Source of the DNA: Isoetes taiwanensis
Taxonomy: Eukaryota; Streptophyta; Lycopodiopsida; Isoetales; Isoetaceae
Assembly (NCBI GenBank): GCA_021234155.1
Contig: JAJEKV010000078.1
Span: forward strand, 1,056,001-1,120,000
Reading direction: 5' to 3'
DNA: 64,000 bases
Shown here: positions 42,447 through 54,577 of the stretch, in pieces
How the letters are laid out: each line of letters opens with the position of its first letter
Numbering within the stretch: the stretch's first letter is position 1
Program-made: the position numbers and the translations under genes
The notes under the pieces: model-generated
Databases searched by the model: none
Told to the model about the DNA's origin: nothing
What the model saw: the letters and a program-made list of their open reading frames with translations, nothing else

Positions 42447-42740
42447 AATGTTCGCCTGTAGGCCCTTACGCGGGGTAAGGACCTGGCGAGCCCGGCAGGG
42501 CGAGCCTGGTCCGCACCCCGCGTAAGGGCCTGCGGGCGAACATTTCCTCACGTAAAGTTCAGGGGGAAGATATTTCTTGCCACGTGGCGCCATTGTAGCC
42601 ACAAAAGTTTGATTACTCCGTTATCAGCCAGCATCGGAGGAGATGAAGCCAACATCGGAGGAGAGGAAGCGATTATCTGTTGTAATCTAGGCCTGAAATA
42701 TGGCGAAATATCTTCCCCCTGAACTTTACGGTGAGAGGAT
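42447..42740. mobile_element. Nested hairpin / MITE-like insertion
   Basis: Two inverted repeats lie end to end. The first is a GC-rich hairpin (about 42447-42543) with arms AATGTTCGCC...CTTACGCGGGGT around GAGCCCGGCAGGGCGAGC. The second pairs CCTCACGTAAAGTTCAGGGG (42546) with CCCCTGAACTTTACGGTGAG (about 42717) across 195 bp. No coding sense is present. A target duplication was not identified. Confidence 0.6.
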
Positions 42741-42854
42741 TTCGTCCTCTAGTTATTTACTAGTAAACGTGCGGGCATGCATTGGGGCTTAATATGCATG
42801 TGTTTGTATTTTATTGCATAAACCCATGCTTTCTATTCTATTCTATTTCCAAGA

Positions 42855-42915
42855 TTGCCAAACGCATAAAGTATAGAATAGAATATAATTTATAACGTCC
42901 ATGAGGCTTCAAGAT
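42855..42915 (-). repeat. LINE-like 3' tail
   Basis: On the minus strand the pattern is CATGGACGTTATAAATT followed by ATTCTATTC repeats, matching the ends of the LINE fragments at 47.8 and 59.2 kb. Only the terminal few dozen bases are recognisable. Confidence 0.35.
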
Positions 42916-43232
42916 ATTGGAAGTACATACACCAAATCATCAAATCATCCACATGCATTGGGACGTTAAAACACCATCATCATTTACTATAAAGACATTT
43001 TTTTTAATCAAAACAAATTATTTACTAAGAAAGCCTTTTAAAAAAATAATTGATCTTCATTGTTGCATGGTTCGACATGTGCGAGCCAGCTAGTTCGTTG
43101 ACTCATGAAGGGTTAAAGTTGAAGGCCATCAACTTAAAGTCCAAGGTGACTTAGTTCGTTCTTATAGCTAGTAAAGCACTAGAGGGCTAATTTGGGATCG
43201 GATTGTTTGTGGCTTGAGGTTGTAATAAACCT

Positions 43233-45530
43233 ATGGAGGGCAAATTTGGATTTGATAAGAATCCATTGCATCTGGCTTGCGCTCTTGGTGATGAAAACAA
43301 ATTGAAAGAATTGAAAAATAAGGGTGCAGATCTTGGTGTAGTGATCGGGGAGGGGGATAGAAAAAGTACTCTATTGCATATTGCTGCAGAATACGGTCAG
43401 GTGTCTATCTTGAAGACCCTGCTCGAATACAACGCAGGTTCACTCATATTGAAGAAAGATCATGAGGGAGACACTCCTATCCACATTGCTACCGACAACA
43501 TCGATGCTTTTAAGGTGTTGTACAACGAATTTGCTTCTCGACATGGCGACAAAATGCATGTGGATGATTTGCGAAACAACAGGGGAAGAACGCTTTTGCA
43601 TTATGCTGCAGGGAAGGGAAATTTAGACGTTGTAAAGTTTTTGTTGGCAAAAAATGCCAACAAATCTGCGCTTGATAGTTACGGGGCAACTCCCTTCCAT
43701 TTTGCTGCTAGATACGGAAATGTGCTGGTGATGGAGGAGCTTGTAGGTGATATTAACCAAGATCTAGATAAAAAAAAAAGAACAGCCTTGCACTATGCTT
43801 CATGGAATGGGAAAAATGAGGCTGTGAAATGGTTGCTTAAGGAAGGGGCATCACTGTCTCAGGCTGATATAAATGGAGACACTGCTCTCCATTGGGCTGC
43901 TAGAAGTAAGCATTTGGAAGCCTTGTATACACTACTTATGGAGCCAAATGCTGATTTGTTAGCTGCAAATAAGGCGGGCCAACTACCACTTGGCCTCGCC
44001 CTCGACAGCCAGAAAGGTGCTGCAGATGCAAAAGTAATTGTGGAACAAATTTGCAGTGCCATGAAAACAGCTAACTCACTTCGGCATCTGCATTCAATCT
44101 ATATGGCGTGCTCCAAGGATGGTGCTACTCTACTTCATTATGCTGCGGCTTATGGTGACAAAAAAGATGTGAGTTGGCTCTTCGATCAGGCAAGAGCGGC
44201 CACCGTGCGCAAGAAAGATGGTAAGGATTCAAATTTTGAGACCATAGTCAATACTATAGATAATAATGGGAACAATCCCTTCCATTGGGCTGCAATGAAC
44301 GGCAATTCTCTTGTTATTGAGGCTCTTAGGTTTTATAAAGTGGAACCCCAGGCCAAGAACAATGAAGACAAAACGCCCTTTTTGCTTGCGCTTATCAACA
44401 ATCATCTTGATTTTGCAAAGAATCTAGCCAAATGCTTAGGAAAAGACCTCACAGACTTGATGTGGTTGGACGATATGCGTACATGGACAGACGCATTCAT
44501 TGATGATAGTTTGATTCTGGCATTTAAGTTCCACATGAGAAAGTTTATTTTCATGCCTGGTGGAATCCAAGATAGGGATATCAAGAAAGAGATGCCATTC
44601 ACTTACAAAGCTCTCTATGCAAAAAAAGATGAGGTCACTACTGATTTCATTCAAAAAATTAGCAATGTGAATAAAGCTGGAAAGCTAACAGGCAGAACAG
44701 CATTGCATTGGGCAACAATATTGAATCAGAAAGAAATTGTTTTCAGGCTATGCAAACAATACGAAAAGGATTTGGTTGCCTTTGTTGGAGATAAAGAGGG
44801 CAAGACGCCATTGGATTATGCCACTCATTCAGAAATTTTGAGGGAGTTGATGAAAAGACCAGATGTAAAGTCCTATGAGCGTAAGCATTACAGAGATATG
44901 GAGAGATATGTAAGTGCATGTAATGCTATTTTGGTGAGTGCAGCGTTGATAGTAAATGTGACATTTGGTGGCTGGTTGCACCCGCCATGGAATCATATTT
45001 TCGAATACGACCATCGGTTTGGGGCCTTGAGAATATTTTGGATTTTCAACGGGTCATCGTTTTTCTTTGCAATAGCAACCGTGGTTGCAGCGGCTTCAGC
45101 TCTTTTACCAGCGCCGTATCAGGGAATAGCAGAGGGAGTAAGCAGCATTCGCATTCGCAAGTCATTGTTTTATGCTGCTGCCTTGTTGGTGATTTCTATG
45201 GTGTTCGTGTTTTGTGCATTTGCAGCAGCAAGCTTTGTTGTTTTGCCTCGCTCATCCAAGAGCATAAAATTGATGATTTGGGGCATAGCTTCGGGTGCGC
45301 TACTCGGTTCCTGTCTTCTTTGGAGATCTGTTCATGGTCTGTACATGGTTTATTCACGCCCTTCTTCTCCTGAGGCTCAGCCTGCTAAATCTGAGCTTCA
45401 CGAAAGCAGGCCTAGTAGTCCACAGACTGATGCTCGCGATCCTTACAAATTGGGAACACGGTATGAGTATCTTCCATGGGATGATGGCCTTGACGGCGGC
45501 GCATCCAATCTAACAAGCACTGCTGCATAA
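43233..45530 (+). CDS. Ankyrin-repeat protein with C-terminal PGG membrane domain
   Basis: One uninterrupted 765-codon frame. About 11-12 ankyrin repeats fill residues 8-550 (TLLHIAAEYG, GDTPIHIATD, GRTLLHYAAGKGN, GATPFHFAARYGN, KRTALHYASWNGK, GDTALHWAARSK, GATLLHYAAAYGD, GNNPFHWAAMNGN, GRTALHWAT, GKTPLDYATHS). From about residue 555 a PGG-type domain has four hydrophobic helices (about 560-580, 605-630, 645-670 and 680-700), then a Ser/Pro-rich cytosolic tail. Plant ANK-PGG proteins of the ACD6/ITN1 type sit in membranes and act in defence and salt/abscisic-acid signalling; a specific role cannot be given. ATG 43233 is chosen because the duplicate at 42181 begins at the same place. The upstream 43060-43232 is the likely promoter/5' UTR. 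Confidence 0.92.
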   Translation: MEGKFGFDKNPLHLACALGDENKLKELKNKGADLGVVIGEGDRKSTLLHIAAEYGQVSILKTLLEYNAGSLILKKDHEGDTPIHIATDNIDAFKVLYNEFASRHGDKMHVDDLRNNRGRTLLHYAAGKGNLDVVKFLLAKNANKSALDSYGATPFHFAARYGNVLVMEELVGDINQDLDKKKRTALHYASWNGKNEAVKWLLKEGASLSQADINGDTALHWAARSKHLEALYTLLMEPNADLLAANKAGQLPLGLALDSQKGAADAKVIVEQICSAMKTANSLRHLHSIYMACSKDGATLLHYAAAYGDKKDVSWLFDQARAATVRKKDGKDSNFETIVNTIDNNGNNPFHWAAMNGNSLVIEALRFYKVEPQAKNNEDKTPFLLALINNHLDFAKNLAKCLGKDLTDLMWLDDMRTWTDAFIDDSLILAFKFHMRKFIFMPGGIQDRDIKKEMPFTYKALYAKKDEVTTDFIQKISNVNKAGKLTGRTALHWATILNQKEIVFRLCKQYEKDLVAFVGDKEGKTPLDYATHSEILRELMKRPDVKSYERKHYRDMERYVSACNAILVSAALIVNVTFGGWLHPPWNHIFEYDHRFGALRIFWIFNGSSFFFAIATVVAAASALLPAPYQGIAEGVSSIRIRKSLFYAAALLVISMVFVFCAFAAASFVVLPRSSKSIKLMIWGIASGALLGSCLLWRSVHGLYMVYSRPSSPEAQPAKSELHESRPSSPQTDARDPYKLGTRYEYLPWDDGLDGGASNLTSTAA

Positions 45531-46824
45531 TGTATCATGGTGTAGACTAGGTAATTACTTGCTTTTATGCCCATCCATGTCAATATACGTCGTGGGTTTT
45601 GTGAATCTTCTATAAACCGATGCTTCTCGTAACCTTCATCACTGCTGAGAATATCCAGCATGTTAGAAAGTAGCGAATAAGTAAATAATAGCGAATGTGT
45701 TGCTACCTAGTAAGAAATAAATAAGTGATATGTTGTGCAAAACGAATGAAAAAAGGCAATCAGAAAAAATGTGAGTACAGGGAAAATCAGAAATCATAGT
45801 GCACCTGGTTTTGGGTTGCAAGAGCCGGGATTTGTGGCGTTTTGGGCGTTTTGCAGGAGGCCAGACCGGTTTGCTGTCTTCATTGATTGTGGATGTGGAA
45901 GATCAAAAGGGGACTGCGGAGCTGTAGCATGGAAGTAGAGGTGTTTTTGCTCTGTTGAGCCACAATCGATTTGGATCTGTTCTCTGAAAGGCAGAACGGA
46001 TTTGATTGTTGCTGTATGCTTATCAGAACAGAAGCATTGTGGCATATTTGATTATTGTCGTGTGCAGGATCAGAGTAGAAGAATCATGAAGGGTGAAGGT
46101 CTCTTGTGAACCACTGATTGCACAAGATACAGCTGTTTTTCCTTAGGGTTCACTTGGTTCGGGAAACTTTTCCCTCTTAAAAGGATTATTTCCGTCCTGT
46201 TAAGAATCATTCCTGGCCTACTGGTTCCTACAAAATCGAAATGATCCGGTGAAGATATGAGCTCTGGCTTCGATTTAAACCAAGACTGGTGATTCCAAAA
46301 CAGTTTTAGCTGTAGATCTTGGAAATAGCCACAGATTTTTAAGCATCTTTAGCCGCAGGTCTTGGAAATAGCCGCAGATATTGAGAGTTTGTAACTCTGA
46401 CTCTGTACTACAAATTTACGTCTTCTACCCTAAAAATGACGAAGAAGAGCATTTCCATACTACAGATTACACTACTAATAAAGGTGTCCAGGTTGCTGAG
46501 TATAAGTTGGGGGCGTGTTATGGCCACAAGACGATGACAAACTATTCAAGCCCTTACCAAGCGTAACGGTATAAGAGAAACAATTTCCTACGTAACCTTG
46601 TGGCCTAGGTTGATATGATTTCAAGCTTGTACATTTTAAATGTCCTTTTAAATGCAAAAAAATTATAATATTGGAGTTGACCCAACATTTAAAATGTCAA
46701 GGGTTGTTTGCTCTCACATAGCAAGGGTTGTTTGCTCTCATGTAGCTTTGGGCAATAATTTAGTCCATTAGTATTTTTGTACCACTTTAGTTTGTGTAAG
46801 CTTTGTACATAATCAGATAAATAA
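45531..46824. other. Downstream flank of the ankyrin gene, no gene seen
   Basis: It contains a small direct repeat of CTTGGAAATAGCCGCAGAT type (about 46318 and 46364) and GGGTTGTTTGCTCTCA twice (about 46702 and 46726). No coding or RNA signal is supported. Confidence 0.4.
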
Positions 46825-46930
46825 GACTTCAGATGTTGCTTATGTATGTAGTAAAAAATATGCGACTTCAGATGTTGCTTATGCATGCAGTAAAAAATAT
46901 GCGACTTCAGATGTTGCTTATGCATGCAAA
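46825..46930 (+). repeat. 37-bp tandem repeat, three copies
   Basis: Units read GACTTCAGATGTTGCTTATG followed by CATGCAGTAAAAAATATGC. The first unit has TATGTATGTAG in place of CATGCAG. From 46931 to 47800 no further feature is seen apart from an element-like end, TCCTATATTATAATG (minus, about 47143). Confidence 0.85.
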
Positions 46931-47804
46931 GTATTTTGTAAGGTGTTATTATTTATGATTTTCTATGATAATGCATCTACGATAATGTTTTTCTATTTTT
47001 GCCATTTCACCATGGCATTTCAAATAACACCATCAATGTTCTTAAATTTGGTTTTGTATTGGCAATTCAAGCCAACACTTGAATCGAATAAAGAATTCCA
47101 AAAGTACAAATCCAAGAATTACGGTATAACATTATAATATAGGATAAACGCTGAAGCAGAGCCTGTGAGAAAATCCCGGTGACTTTAAATCCTTCCTACC
47201 TACTTCCAAAAATATGAAAGTTTTAGACTCCAAGTGATCCGACAGAAATGAATACGAGGTGTTAAATTTTGATTTTAAGCGGTAGGTTGGACCACTATTA
47301 ACGTCCAACATGTTATCGCAATCCCTGCTTAGTAATAGATTTATGTTTATTCGTAACGGTGCAAAACACACATAATCTTAAAGATTTTGGTCTCTCTCCT
47401 GATAGTAAACTATAAATGTTTAACTCATGATAGAGATTCCTTCATCTCTCCTGAAAATGGACTATAGATGTTTAACTCATGAATATATGTCTAGGATTGT
47501 TCATATTTCATGTTAATTTTGCAAAGTAACATTATTGTAACGACATGCCAAAAAAAAAAGGCCCCCAATAAATATGTGATTGGTGATGTGTGAAGAGTAC
47601 CATATTTAGAGTCGTGGCATGAAGTTTGATCCTATGTGTCACATAAGAGGTATGAGGTATGTGACACACATGCATTTATGATTCCATTCAAAGGCACGTA
47701 ACAACAAAAATGAGCTTTTGTGCAATGAGCAAGGCTAGATCTAAAATAGCTCATATGCATAAGATCTAAAGCATCTGCTACCAAGTCCATGCTGACATTT
47801 GGAG

Positions 47805-48215
47805 AATGAATAGAATAGAATAGAATAGTTTTTTTAACGTCCACGAAGACCAATAGGTCATGGGACCCATACAATGGGCTAGTACAATCATTACTACTAG
47901 GATTAAAAAACCCCTGCCTCGAAAGGTTTTCAAGGGAAAAACCTTTGCAGTAATGATGATACTAGACAAGCTTAGATAATGACTACTGAGGGCTCAGTAA
48001 TTGCAGACGTTTATCTAGAACCTCAAGTATGTATAATGCCAAGTCATGCACAGATGGTGCGCTGAGAAGTTGTGGAAGCATGGAATGGAATGCTAAGGTC
48101 GAAAAATGATTCCGGACTATCTCAAAAGCAGGGCAACTCAGAAGAGTATGGCTTTCATCTTCAATAACCTGTAACTGGCAACAGGCACCCTTGCTTATAC
48201 TATTCTATTCTATTC
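47805..48215 (-). pseudogene. LINE 3' fragment: polymerase C-terminus, 3' UTR and (TATTC)n tail
   Basis: On the minus strand 48205-48005 reads CCQLQVIEDESHTLLSCPAF and then DLALYILEVLDKRLQLL before a stop. The 3' UTR contains GGTTTTTCCCTTGAAAACC and a C/G-rich run, ends GGACGTTAAAAAAAC, and is followed by TATTC repeats (about 47807-47830). The same protein motif order and the same terminus appear at 37.4-38.4 and 59.2-60.5 kb, defining one family. It is 5'-truncated, as LINE copies often are. Confidence 0.7.
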
Positions 48216-50326
48216 TTATGTTATACTACCATAAAAATCTCATAAGATCTTTATGGAAAGCATCCTAAACAAAGTATTGATCTTCTGTGCAAAGTATTGA
48301 ACATTGGCTTGCAACATGGATATGGGCTTCACTATTCTAAAGCACGTTATCCTAGCATGACTTTTGGACTCCTATGATTCATAAGCTCTCGTGATGCTCA
48401 TATGATCTCAAACCCACTGGCATTTGCAATTCTTTATCAAATTGGGATTCCATGATGTTCGTATGATCTCAAACCCATTGATTCTTGCAATTCTTTATTA
48501 AATTTGTCGATATAGCAAAACCTATAGATTTATAATGTCGTGAAACATTGGTTGATATAACAAGATATCACGATTTGTGCTTGTTTTGACAAACTTCAAA
48601 GTCCTAGTGTTTATAATCTTGTGAGACGTTTCCTGCATCGAGCATATATATTAAACATGAGTACATCTACTGGAGCATAGAAAGAATCTAAAAGACTATC
48701 TAGGTTAAACATCTCCCTAGCTCCATATTGTTGCACAGTCTGCAAGTAGTAAGCCCAATCATCCATAAATAAATGCCAAGTGGCATCATTCTTTTAAGAA
48801 AATCTTCTAGTTGATTGAAGCATCCTCTACAAGCTAGACCTACCACAAAGATCACGAGAAAAAACAATATTCATACCTTGAATTCGAGCATTAACTCTTG
48901 TTGGAGTAACATAATATGAATGTTAATTTATTCATGGATAATGAGGTGTTGTTAGCCAAGTCACTCACTGGTTTACACAATGGTCAATTTTCATTTTTCT
49001 TGTTTCTCTTCCGCAAGCTATCATGTGACTTATACATGACGTTTGACCAAAATCATATGACTACAATATTGTCGATCAAATGTTACGACCTAAATAAGTT
49101 TTAAATAACCTGAAATATTCATTGAAATTAACCATGATCGCTTACAACAAATGTAGAATGAAAAGCACATATAGCTAATTGACATCTTTGAACATTGCAA
49201 AATAACTGTGCTACATTTACTTGAATAGCAGATGTATTGCAGTCTACAATAATAGTTTCTAGAATCATGATCATGCTCCAATTCTATAAATGATGCATCT
49301 TTTTAATAGCAACAATCATGCTTAATAAAATACTCTTGCAACAACAAACTTATGAAATACCTAAGCAGATAATGAAGATTTCCACAAACATGTCGCAACT
49401 AATTCTAAAGGATACCCATATAATTTACTATAGTTTGACGCCAATAGTAAACCCTTGACTGTGAGTATTTCCTGGGTTGCACCATTTGGAGATATAGAAA
49501 CAATATAGCTTCAACATGGTTCTCTTCTAACAATAAGCACAAATAAACAACTCGATGTTACAATGAAGGTACCTTTGGCTTATACAATCTTACCATGTCG
49601 AAGGACCTGCATTCCCAAAACCCTCCATTTTAAAACTTGTAAGGCAAATTCCCATTATGAAGTAGTGGAAAAGCCATAATTGTTGCATTTCTAGAGTGTG
49701 CAAATCCCCAAAACCCATAGCAGAGCAAGATTTGAAATCCAAGAGCAAACGGATCATGCATGAAATGAAATACCACGTAGTGGCAAAGCCATAAATGTCT
49801 TGCACTTCTTTTTGGAAGCGATTGGGATATCAGGAAATGAGCTAAATGCAAATTGCCGCACTACGAACAGGAGCAATCCGCGTGGCACCATTGATCTGAA
49901 CTCTTGCATTGAAAACAATAACGGAAACTTGTTTGTGGTTCTAGATTTGCAAATCCATGTTGGAGCATTTAATACCAGACTTCCACAACCATGAGTGCCA
50001 CCTGCAGAAACATTATCGGCCAAGACCAATTCGCCACTCTCTCACTTTTAGCAACTGTGTCTCCAACAATAATGGGGTCCTTCAATGCTGCAGAACATGA
50101 GCTCTGTCTAAGTTCTTCTAATCATAAGTCTGTAGAAATAGAATAACAAATTCTAAAGACTATCCTCTTGATATATGGAATACTACATGTATGTTTCAGA
50201 CACTACGTAGCAACTTTTTGCATGCATTTTGCTTACTATCATAATCTCTGAATGAGTTATATAATGAATATTGTGTTGGCATTATCTTTTTTGCCGCATA
50301 TAAGTTAAGTGGCATATGAGCAAGCC
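48216..50326. other. AT-rich sequence without recognisable gene
   Basis: Only short repeats are seen, such as CTCAAACCCA(C/T)TG with TTGCAATTCTTTAT (about 48410 and 48470) and AGTGG(A/C)AAAGCCATAA (about 49664 and 49780). Stops are dense on both strands. Confidence 0.4.
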
Positions 50327-50429
50327 AAGTTTGGCATGTCTTGATAGACGGGGAGAGATGGAAGGCGGTCGAATTGGGCGGTTCGGGTTCTGACGGCGAA
50401 ACTTTGATCGGCGATATCTCTCTTATCTG

Positions 50430-52140
50430 GTGTCAGATTTCGGCGTGCTTAGGCTCGTTGGAAAGCTTGTTCTGAGCTCTTTCTGGTGGTGTATAGCATC
50501 AGCTGTTTTGCATGTGGTTTGTTGCCGCAAACAGCTGATTTCCGGACTGGTTCGGATGTCATGGCTCCTGCCAGACAGGCTGATGGGGGATCGATTGAGC
50601 CTCATGGCTTGGGGCTGAAGCCTAGGGAGATGGCGAGGAGGAAGAATCCTCCAGTAAAGGGGAAGGGTGTGGGTCTCGGCATGCATGAAGAGGCGGGGGC
50701 TGTAGGAAGTGGAATGCAATTGGTGGCGAGATGAGGGAGCTCTTGAATCCCCCGGTTGAGAGGTATGTGGATTGCTCTTCCTCTCAATATAATTCTGAGA
50801 CCCCAGTAGATTGTGTTTTGGAGACTTCGGTCTTGATCCCATCAAGCATGCCCCCTTTGGAAACTGGATCTGTGATGCCCTCTTCCCCTGTGCTTGGGAA
50901 GGGATCACTTGCTGTTGATGCGCCCTATTCTAGGGTGCACTCTCAGGATGCCAGTGGCGGCCCCAACTCTGTCTTGCCCGTCTGGCCGAGCAATGACATT
51001 GTTGCTTTCGCATCACTTTCGGCGGGGTTTTGATTGGATCAAAGCGCAAGGCTTTCGGGTGTAGGGACTGCCCGTGTTCAAGAGGCTACGAAATATGTGG
51101 AGGATCATCACTTGTTGACTGTGACTCTTCGGAGACTCCATGGATAGATATTGATCATACCAGACATGTTCAGACCATTGAGAATCTAGTTTCATTTGCG
51201 GTATTGGGCTACTTCACGGGTTACATATTGGACACGAGGAGGTTTAGCTCTTGGCTTTTGGGACATCGGCTGGATTGGTTTGCCCAGTATCGATCTCTGA
51301 AATTCCTACCAAATAATTTCTTCATAATCATGTTTGAGGCTGGAGTCTTACGTGCGGCGAATTGGTTAGTCGACGGGTGGATACTTTGGGTGAATCTTAT
51401 GTGTTGTATCAGTATTATACTCCAGCAATGTCCACCAGTTCTTTGACAGCGGTTAAAATCCGTGTTGGTTCAGTCCGAGGATCTTCCTCCGGATCGATGG
51501 TGCCTCGATTTCTTGGTTTCTATGGCTAATGGCACGGGTGTATGTTTGGCTCATTCTATTGTGCGAGGTCCCCAAGATGCGGTTGCTCTGCCGCTGCGGC
51601 TGTGCCCACTTCTCTTCCAAAGTCGCGAGTGGTCCCGGCATTTTCTCTTCCGATTGAAGCTTTTGAATGGCTCTGAGATCCGGCGGATGTTTCCATCTAT
51701 TGTGCTACCATCTGACTATGTTGATGATCCTGCTGGTGCTTGTGATGTGGTAGGGGTTGCTTGGGTGCTTATCAGGGGGCGGGATTCCTCTCGTTCCGAG
51801 GCAAATGCAGACGAGGGACTCGGGTGGTGCGATGAGTGGAGTTGGACGAGGTGGTGTGGTTGGGAGAGGTGGTGTGGGATGAGGTAGGCGGGCTTGCTGC
51901 CGGGCCCCCATTGGATGGCGGGGCTAGGGGACGTGGTGGCTCGGGGAGGGCTCGAGGATGATTTGGTTGTGGCTAGGTCGAGGATTGTGGGTGGGAGGGG
52001 CTGGTGATCTGGTGGGGATGTCCCGTGGCGATATGTCTTGAGCATGAGGTGGCTGGGCGGCCGGGTGGAGGTAGAGACTAGTGTGGCCCATGACTCTATG
52101 GAGGTACAGGGGACTTCCAACACGTGTTGGAAGTGGAATC
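50430..52140 (+). pseudogene. LINE ORF1-like region
   Basis: This GC-rich segment precedes the endonuclease and has several short plus-strand frames (for example from 50575, 51030 and 51462). The sequence from about 51150 to 51420 (ENLVSFAVLGYFTGY, RAANWLVDGWILWVN) resembles the DUF4283-type region found in plant LINE ORF1 proteins, but this is tentative. No CCHC knuckle was confirmed. Confidence 0.35.
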
Positions 52141-52259
52141 TCATGTAGAGCGGCCGTGGGTCACATTGCCGTGATTAATCCTCGGTGCTAGATGATGACT
52201 CACGTGGAGTGGGCTGCATGGCCTGGTGGGTAGGCATGTGGGGCTGGACACTTCTCCTC

Positions 52260-52720
52260 CGGGATGAATAGGTCGATCCTTAGTTGGAATGTGCGGGGTG
52301 CGGTCCTCTAGTAGTAAGAAGGCCCTGTGTTTCTTTGGCACTTCCGGCAGAAAGGCCCGATATTGTTTGCATTGGGGAGCATAAGTGTCACGGGGTGATA
52401 TGTCTAGGCTCATGAATATGGTTGGTAGGCAGTTTGCCTCTATTGCTTCTTCTTCCGGGCGGACTAGTGGGGGTACTCTTATTGCTTGAAGGATGGATGT
52501 GCGTGTCACGTACTCTACAGGAGCAGGTTTGGTGGGTGGGCAATAATTAAGTGGTTGGAGGGAGGGCAAGAGTGGGGGATTGTTCTTGTTTATGCCCCTA
52601 ATCGACCTTCTCAGTGAGGGTGCTTTATGGGCCACACCGGAATAAGTTCGCGAGCCCTTGGTGGGTTGCGGGTGGCTTGGTTGTTGTTAGGGGACTTCAA
52701 TATGGTAGGCGAGTAGAGGA
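52260..52720 (+). pseudogene. LINE apurinic endonuclease domain
   Basis: ILSWNVRG at about 52276 is the standard start of the L1-type endonuclease. Further on, across frame changes, RTSGGTLIA and VLVYAPN-type motifs appear (about 52460 and 52590). This nuclease nicks the target to prime reverse transcription. Stops break it. Confidence 0.7.
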
Positions 52721-53599
52721 TCGCTCTAGTTCGGAACCCAGGTTGTGCATGGGTTTGAGAGGACCGATGGTCTCGTTTGTTGCGATTTGGCCTTGGTTGA
52801 GGTCCACAGGGACTTGTCTTTCACCTATTGTAATAGGCAGGGTTGGTGCCGGGCGGTATGCTAGGCATGACCGGGTGTTATGCTTCCCCATGCGCCTTTG
52901 GATGGTGTGCCCTCTATCTTGTAGGAGTAACATTGCATCTACCTCCATTTCGATCATTACCCTTAGGTTTTGTCCGGTCGGTGCGATTGCCTCTCGGCCC
53001 TCTAGGCCGGTGTTCCGTTTGAACACCGGCTACGGCTGATCGCGGTTTTCATTGCCCAAAGCCGAGTTGTGGCTTGATACCTTTTCATCTCCGAAGGGTA
53101 TGTCCGGTATGGTTTTGCCTTGGCGTGGTGGCGTTTTGCCAAGGTCTTTGGTAGGCGTGCAGCGGCAGAGGCGGGGAGTTGCATGGTCTCTATCCGGGGG
53201 TTGGAGAGGATTGGCGCTTGGCCTTCTGATGGTATTAGGGGAGAATGCGGTGTTGCAGCGTATTGTTGCTTTCCCGGAGCAGGTTAAAGTGCGGGGAGGC
53301 ACGCGGTGAAGGCGGCCCCACTGTTGGAAGGAGGGGGACACAAGTTAAGGCCGGTATTCTTCGGGAGCGACTAGGCGGCGGCGATATCAAAAAAGATCTA
53401 TGGCGTCCCTTGCTTTGCCTCGATGGCCGGACTTTGGAGGATCCCGCTGATTTGCAGAGGTATGTGCATGCCCATTTCCGGGTTTTTCGCAAACAAGACA
53501 CTCTTCCCTATGGAGAGGAGATGGGAGCTTGTTTTAGTGGCTGTTAAGCCATCTATTCCCGCCTCACCGGCGTGAGAGCTTGGGAAGGAGCTCTCGAGA

Positions 53600-54400
53600 G
53601 GATTTAAGCGGCGGCATGTATGTGCATGGCCAAGGATAAATGTCCTGGGCTGGATGGCATCCCTGTGGGGAGTTCTTTTCAGACTTATTGGGAGTGGGCT
53701 GGTGAGTCGGTGTACAGGTATACCTTGAGTTCTGCAGATCTTCTCAAATGGATAGGATCTTGAATACCGCATGCATTTTCTTGATTCCTAAGGTTAAGCA
53801 GACCTTCTACTATTAATGATTGGAGGCCTATCTCCTTGTTGTCCTCTGTGTATAAGATTATTGCGAAAGCCCTGGCGAGGAGAAGTTGAAGCCGGTGTTG
53901 ACTTCTTCCATTAGTAAGGTGCGATGCGGGTTTGTCCACGGGAGAAACATTTTGACTAATGTTGCGCTGGCTTATGAGGGCCTTTATTGGGCGAAGCACG
54001 CAGTCAAGGCATTGCCTATCTTAAGCTTGACTTTGCCAAAGCTTACGATAGTGTCGGATTGGGAGTTCTTATCCGCCATGATGTTAGCGTTGGTGCGTGG
54101 TCCACGCTTTCTGAAGGCGGTCATGAAGGCTGCATAGGTCGGCCGCGGGCCTACGGTGGTGTGCCGGGGTGAACCCTCCGCCTTTTTCTCCAGCGAGAGG
54201 GTGCGTCGGGGGGGTGCCCTTTGGCGCGTTTTTTGTTTACGATTGTGGCGGAGGCCTTTGTCTCGATTGTTTTTGCTGGCTGCGGTGGAGGAGGGAGTGG
54301 TGGATGGGCCGGATGCGGGATGGTAGCCGCCGGATTATTAACCGGTTTGCCGATGACACTTTCCTCTTCTTGGTGGCGGAAGAGAGGAATTTACTTGAAT
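53600..54400 (+). pseudogene. LINE reverse transcriptase domain
   Basis: The motif order is KDKCPGLDGIPVG (53636), WRPISLLSSVYKIIAKALA (53822), GFVHGRNILTN (53930), LKLDFAKAYDSV (54022) and the catalytic box FADDT (54350). Motifs lie in different frames, so single-base breaks separate them. Confidence 0.85.
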
Positions 54401-54577
54401 GTAAAGGGTTTGTTGGATACTTTCTCCTTGGCCTCGGGCATTCTTCCGGGTGGGGTAAGTGCTCAGTATTATGGGCCAGTGACTCGCCTCCCCCTTGCCC
54501 GGTGACTCCGCCTCCGCCTCCCCTTGTTTGGCTCTATTCCCTTGGAAGGTGCTTCCGGGTAATGTGTGTACTAGGGC

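Noticed and set aside
50423-53772. Minus-strand frames across the LINE
   Set aside because: Shadows of the GC-rich plus-strand coding sequence without recognisable domains.
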